Part shown: positions 5,712 to 7,272 of the stretch, piece by piece
How the letters are laid out: each line of letters opens with the position of its first letter
Numbering within the stretch: position 1 is the stretch's first letter
NCBI GenBank assembly: GCA_004299545.1
Contig: SCRB01000644.1
Location: 1-7,272, forward strand
Source of the DNA: Rhizobiaceae bacterium
GTDB lineage: Bacteria; Pseudomonadota; Alphaproteobacteria; Rhizobiales; Rhizobiaceae
Reading direction: 5' to 3'
Length of the DNA stretch: 7,272 nucleotides
Translations under genes and position numbers: made by a program
The notes under the pieces: generated by a model
What the model saw: only the letters and a program-made list of their open reading frames with translations
Database searches by the model: none
What the model was told of the DNA's origin: nothing

Positions 5712-6706
5712 GCGCGGCCTCCCGCGGTTTCGACAGCGCGCACGATGGCGCGCTGCATGAGTTCGATCTTGAACGTGTTGCCGCCGCGTCCTTGCGCGCC
5801 CTCAACCGCATGGGCGGCTGCCTTTCGAAGCACCTCCGGATCCAGGCCCGCTCCGGCCAGAGCGGCCTCGACCTTCGGGACGCGCCAGGGCTTGGTGCCG
5901 ACGCCGCCAAGCGCGACCCGGGCCTCGCGAATGCGGTCGCCATCTATGTCGAGCGCCACGGCAGCCGAAACCAGCGCGAACTCGAAGGAGGCGCGGTCGC
6001 GCAGCTTCAGGTAATGCGAGCGCCGCGCTACCGGATGGGCCGGCACGGTGATGGCGGCAATCACTTCGCCTGGTTCGAGCACCGTCTCGATATGCGGGGT
6101 GTCGCCGGGCAGCCGATGGAAATCCGCGAAAGGAACGATGCGCTGTCCGGTTGCGCTCCTTATCTCGACGGACGCATCGAGCGCGACCAGCGCGACGGCC
6201 AGATCGGACGCATGCGCGGCTATGCAATTGTCGCTTGTCCCGAACACCGCATTCCAGCGGTTCTCGCCGCCGATGGCGGCACAACCCGAACCCGGCGAGC
6301 GCTTGTTGCAGGCGGCGTAGCCGACATCGCGGAAATACGGGCAGCGCGTGCGCTGCAAGACATTCCCGCCCATGGTCGCCTGGTTGCGCACCTGGGGACT
6401 TGCCGAGGCGAACAGCGCCTCGGAGATGACGGGAAACTGCTCGACCACGCCGGGATGGGCTGCTACCTCCGCCATTGTCGCGGAAGCGCCGAGCCGTAAA
6501 CCTTGCGGTCCAATGTCGATGCCATCATCGAGAACGCCCGCAAGGCTCACCAGCCGCTCGGGTTTCCGTACATCTTCCTGCAGGAGCTGGATCATGTCGG
6601 TGCCGCCGGCGATGTATTCGGCGGCAGCGTCGTTGCGGCCGGCTTGCGCCCGGAAGGCAAGCGCGGCAGACAGATCGCGGGGGCGTTCGAGCGTAAAGGG
6701 ATGCAT
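5708..6706 (-). CDS. paoB: Aldehyde oxidoreductase FAD-binding subunit (PaoB/YagS type)
   Basis: This 332-residue FAD subunit passes electrons from the 2Fe-2S subunit to the final acceptor. FAD-binding motifs are YIAGGTDMIQL (31-41) and NQATMGGN (108-115). Right after comes the feature that separates the PaoB type from ordinary xanthine dehydrogenase medium subunits: cysteines at 122 (RCPYFRD), 133 and 142 (CNKRSPGSGC) and 161 (SDNCIAAHASD). In E. coli PaoB this insert binds an extra [4Fe-4S] cluster, and all four candidate ligands are kept here. The C-terminal domain (about 210-332) is the usual CO-dehydrogenase flavoprotein C-terminal fold and includes RRSHYLKLRDRASFEFALVS. It starts at ATG 6706, 3 nt after the paoA stop, with GAGAGGG 6 nt upstream, and its TGA overlaps the paoC start. 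There is no signal peptide, so export would depend on co-translocation with PaoA. Confidence 0.93.
   Translation of the reverse strand: MHPFTLERPRDLSAALAFRAQAGRNDAAAEYIAGGTDMIQLLQEDVRKPERLVSLAGVLDDGIDIGPQGLRLGASATMAEVAAHPGVVEQFPVISEALFASASPQVRNQATMGGNVLQRTRCPYFRDVGYAACNKRSPGSGCAAIGGENRWNAVFGTSDNCIAAHASDLAVALVALDASVEIRSATGQRIVPFADFHRLPGDTPHIETVLEPGEVIAAITVPAHPVARRSHYLKLRDRASFEFALVSAAVALDIDGDRIREARVALGGVGTKPWRVPKVEAALAGAGLDPEVLRKAAAHAVEGAQGRGGNTFKIELMQRAIVRAVETAGGRA
5718..5723 (-). promoter_or_regulatory. Shine-Dalgarno of paoC
   Basis: The minus strand reads GGGAGG inside the end of paoB, 6 nt before the paoC ATG at 5711. With the ATGA stop/start overlap it points to coupled translation of the two subunits. 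Confidence 0.6.
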
Positions 6707-6709
6707 GGT

Positions 6710-7272
6710 TCACCCTCTCTTCACTGAAACGGCCGCGTCCTGGATCGCGGTGACGATGTTGTCGTAGCAGCCGCAGCGGCACAGATTGCCGCTCATCCAT
6801 TCGCGAATTTCGGCGGGGGAACCGGCATGGCCCTCGTTGATACAGGCGACGCCCGACATGATCTGCCCCGACGTGCAATAACCGCACTGGAAGCCGTCGC
6901 GCTCGATGAAGGCGGCTTGCAGCGGGTGAAGTTCCTCACCCTTGGCAAGGCCTTCGATCGTCGTGATCTCGTGGCCCTCTGCGAGTGCCGCGAGATTGAG
7001 GCACGATTTGACGCGTTTGCCGTCCATTAGCACCGTGCAGGCGCCGCATTGGCCAAGCCCGCAGCCCTTCTTCGAGCCGGTTAGCTTGAGATGCTCGCGC
7101 AACGCGTCCAGCAACGTCGTGCGCGGATCGAGCGCGAGGCTGTGTTCGGTGCCGTTCACGCTGAGGACTATGTCGAGCGGAGCGGGCGCGGCATTTGGTG
7201 TATCGGCGGATTGTGCAGAAGCTTGAGATATGGTTCCAGGCATGAGTTGTCCCGCGACAAAAACGCCGCGCC
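6710..7272 (-). CDS. paoA: Aldehyde oxidoreductase 2Fe-2S subunit (PaoA/YagT type), N-terminus possibly beyond right edge
   Basis: This small iron-sulfur subunit relays electrons from the Mo site to FAD. Numbering from the ATG at 7243 (177 residues), the plant-ferredoxin-like domain has cluster ligands C61, C66, C69 (in GCGLGQCGACTV) and C81. The helical domain has C120 and C123 (FQCGYCTSGQ) plus C155 and C157 (GNLCRCGC). C159 replaces the small residue usual after CRCG. The ATG at 7243 is the only one in the window and has just a weak GGGA 6 nt upstream. The frame stays open to the edge, reading RGVFVAGQL before it, and then continues to an ASAQSAD segment that resembles a signal-peptidase site. 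E. coli PaoA (about 229 aa) has a Tat signal, so I infer that the true start lies outside the window and that this is the end of a Tat signal. If not, the protein is cytoplasmic and starts at 7243. It is the first gene of the operon visible here. Confidence 0.9.
   Translation of the reverse strand, partial: RGVFVAGQLMPGTISQASAQSADTPNAAPAPLDIVLSVNGTEHSLALDPRTTLLDALREHLKLTGSKKGCGLGQCGACTVLMDGKRVKSCLNLAALAEGHEITTIEGLAKGEELHPLQAAFIERDGFQCGYCTSGQIMSGVACINEGHAGSPAEIREWMSGNLCRCGCYDNIVTAIQDAAVSVKRG
6713..6719 (-). promoter_or_regulatory. Shine-Dalgarno of paoB
   Basis: The minus strand reads GAGAGGG, formed by the last codons of paoA, 6 nt before the paoB ATG at 6706. It fixes that start and links translation of the two genes. 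Confidence 0.6.

Noticed and set aside
5094..6014. Plus-strand frame of about 306 codons antisense to paoC and paoB
   Set aside because: It lies entirely opposite well-supported coding sequence, and its translation is Arg/Ala/Ser-rich with no recognisable domain.
1..7272. CRISPR arrays, tRNA or rRNA genes, complete insertion sequences
   Set aside because: No regularly spaced repeats, no cloverleaf-like tRNA sequence and no transposase with terminal inverted repeats was seen.

Overview
The window looks like alphaproteobacterial DNA of the Rhizobiales (Rhizobium, Sinorhizobium or Agrobacterium type), probably from a large plasmid, symbiosis plasmid or island. The basis is gene content read from the translations: a DUF932 plasmid/phage-type protein, a DUF1173 protein and a SyrB-family regulator, all typical of rhizobial accessory replicons, next to a GC-rich PaoABC-type molybdenum aldehyde oxidoreductase operon. 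No database search was possible, so family names rest on recognition of motifs.

Layout. (1) Bases 1-761, minus strand: the N-terminal 253 codons of a DUF932 gene that runs off the left edge. (2) Bases 762-1041: a divergent intergenic region with a very stable GC mini-hairpin and a G-rich minus-strand leader. (3) Bases 1042-2238, plus strand: a complete DUF1173 gene. (4) Bases 2239-2485: a convergent gap with a short protein-like frame that may be a gene remnant. (5) Bases 2486-3169, minus strand: a SyrB-like regulator with two plausible translation starts. (6) Bases 3170-3593: a 424-base gap with a candidate syrB-like promoter, several short palindromes and no convincing gene. (7) Bases 3594-7272, minus strand: three tightly coupled genes in transcription order paoA (2Fe-2S subunit), paoB (FAD subunit with an extra four-cysteine Fe-S loop) and paoC (molybdopterin subunit).

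How the parts work together. The pao genes encode one heterotrimeric enzyme. Substrate is oxidised at the Mo cofactor of PaoC, and electrons pass through the 2Fe-2S clusters of PaoA to FAD, with a probable 4Fe-4S cluster, in PaoB. The genes are spaced by 3 nt and by a 4-nt ATGA overlap, each internal start having a strong Shine-Dalgarno sequence 6 nt upstream. The paoA frame stays open to the right edge and appears to encode the end of a Tat-type signal peptide, which would make the enzyme periplasmic. The left half is plasmid-backbone or accessory material of unknown biochemical role. The SyrB-like gene sits between the two blocks; nothing in the sequence shows that it controls either one.

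I found no convincing new system. The points most worth a second look are the SyrB gene with its conserved-looking N-terminal extension and internal start, the structured leader between the divergent DUF932/DUF1173 pair, and the likely exported form of the aldehyde oxidoreductase without an adjacent maturation chaperone.
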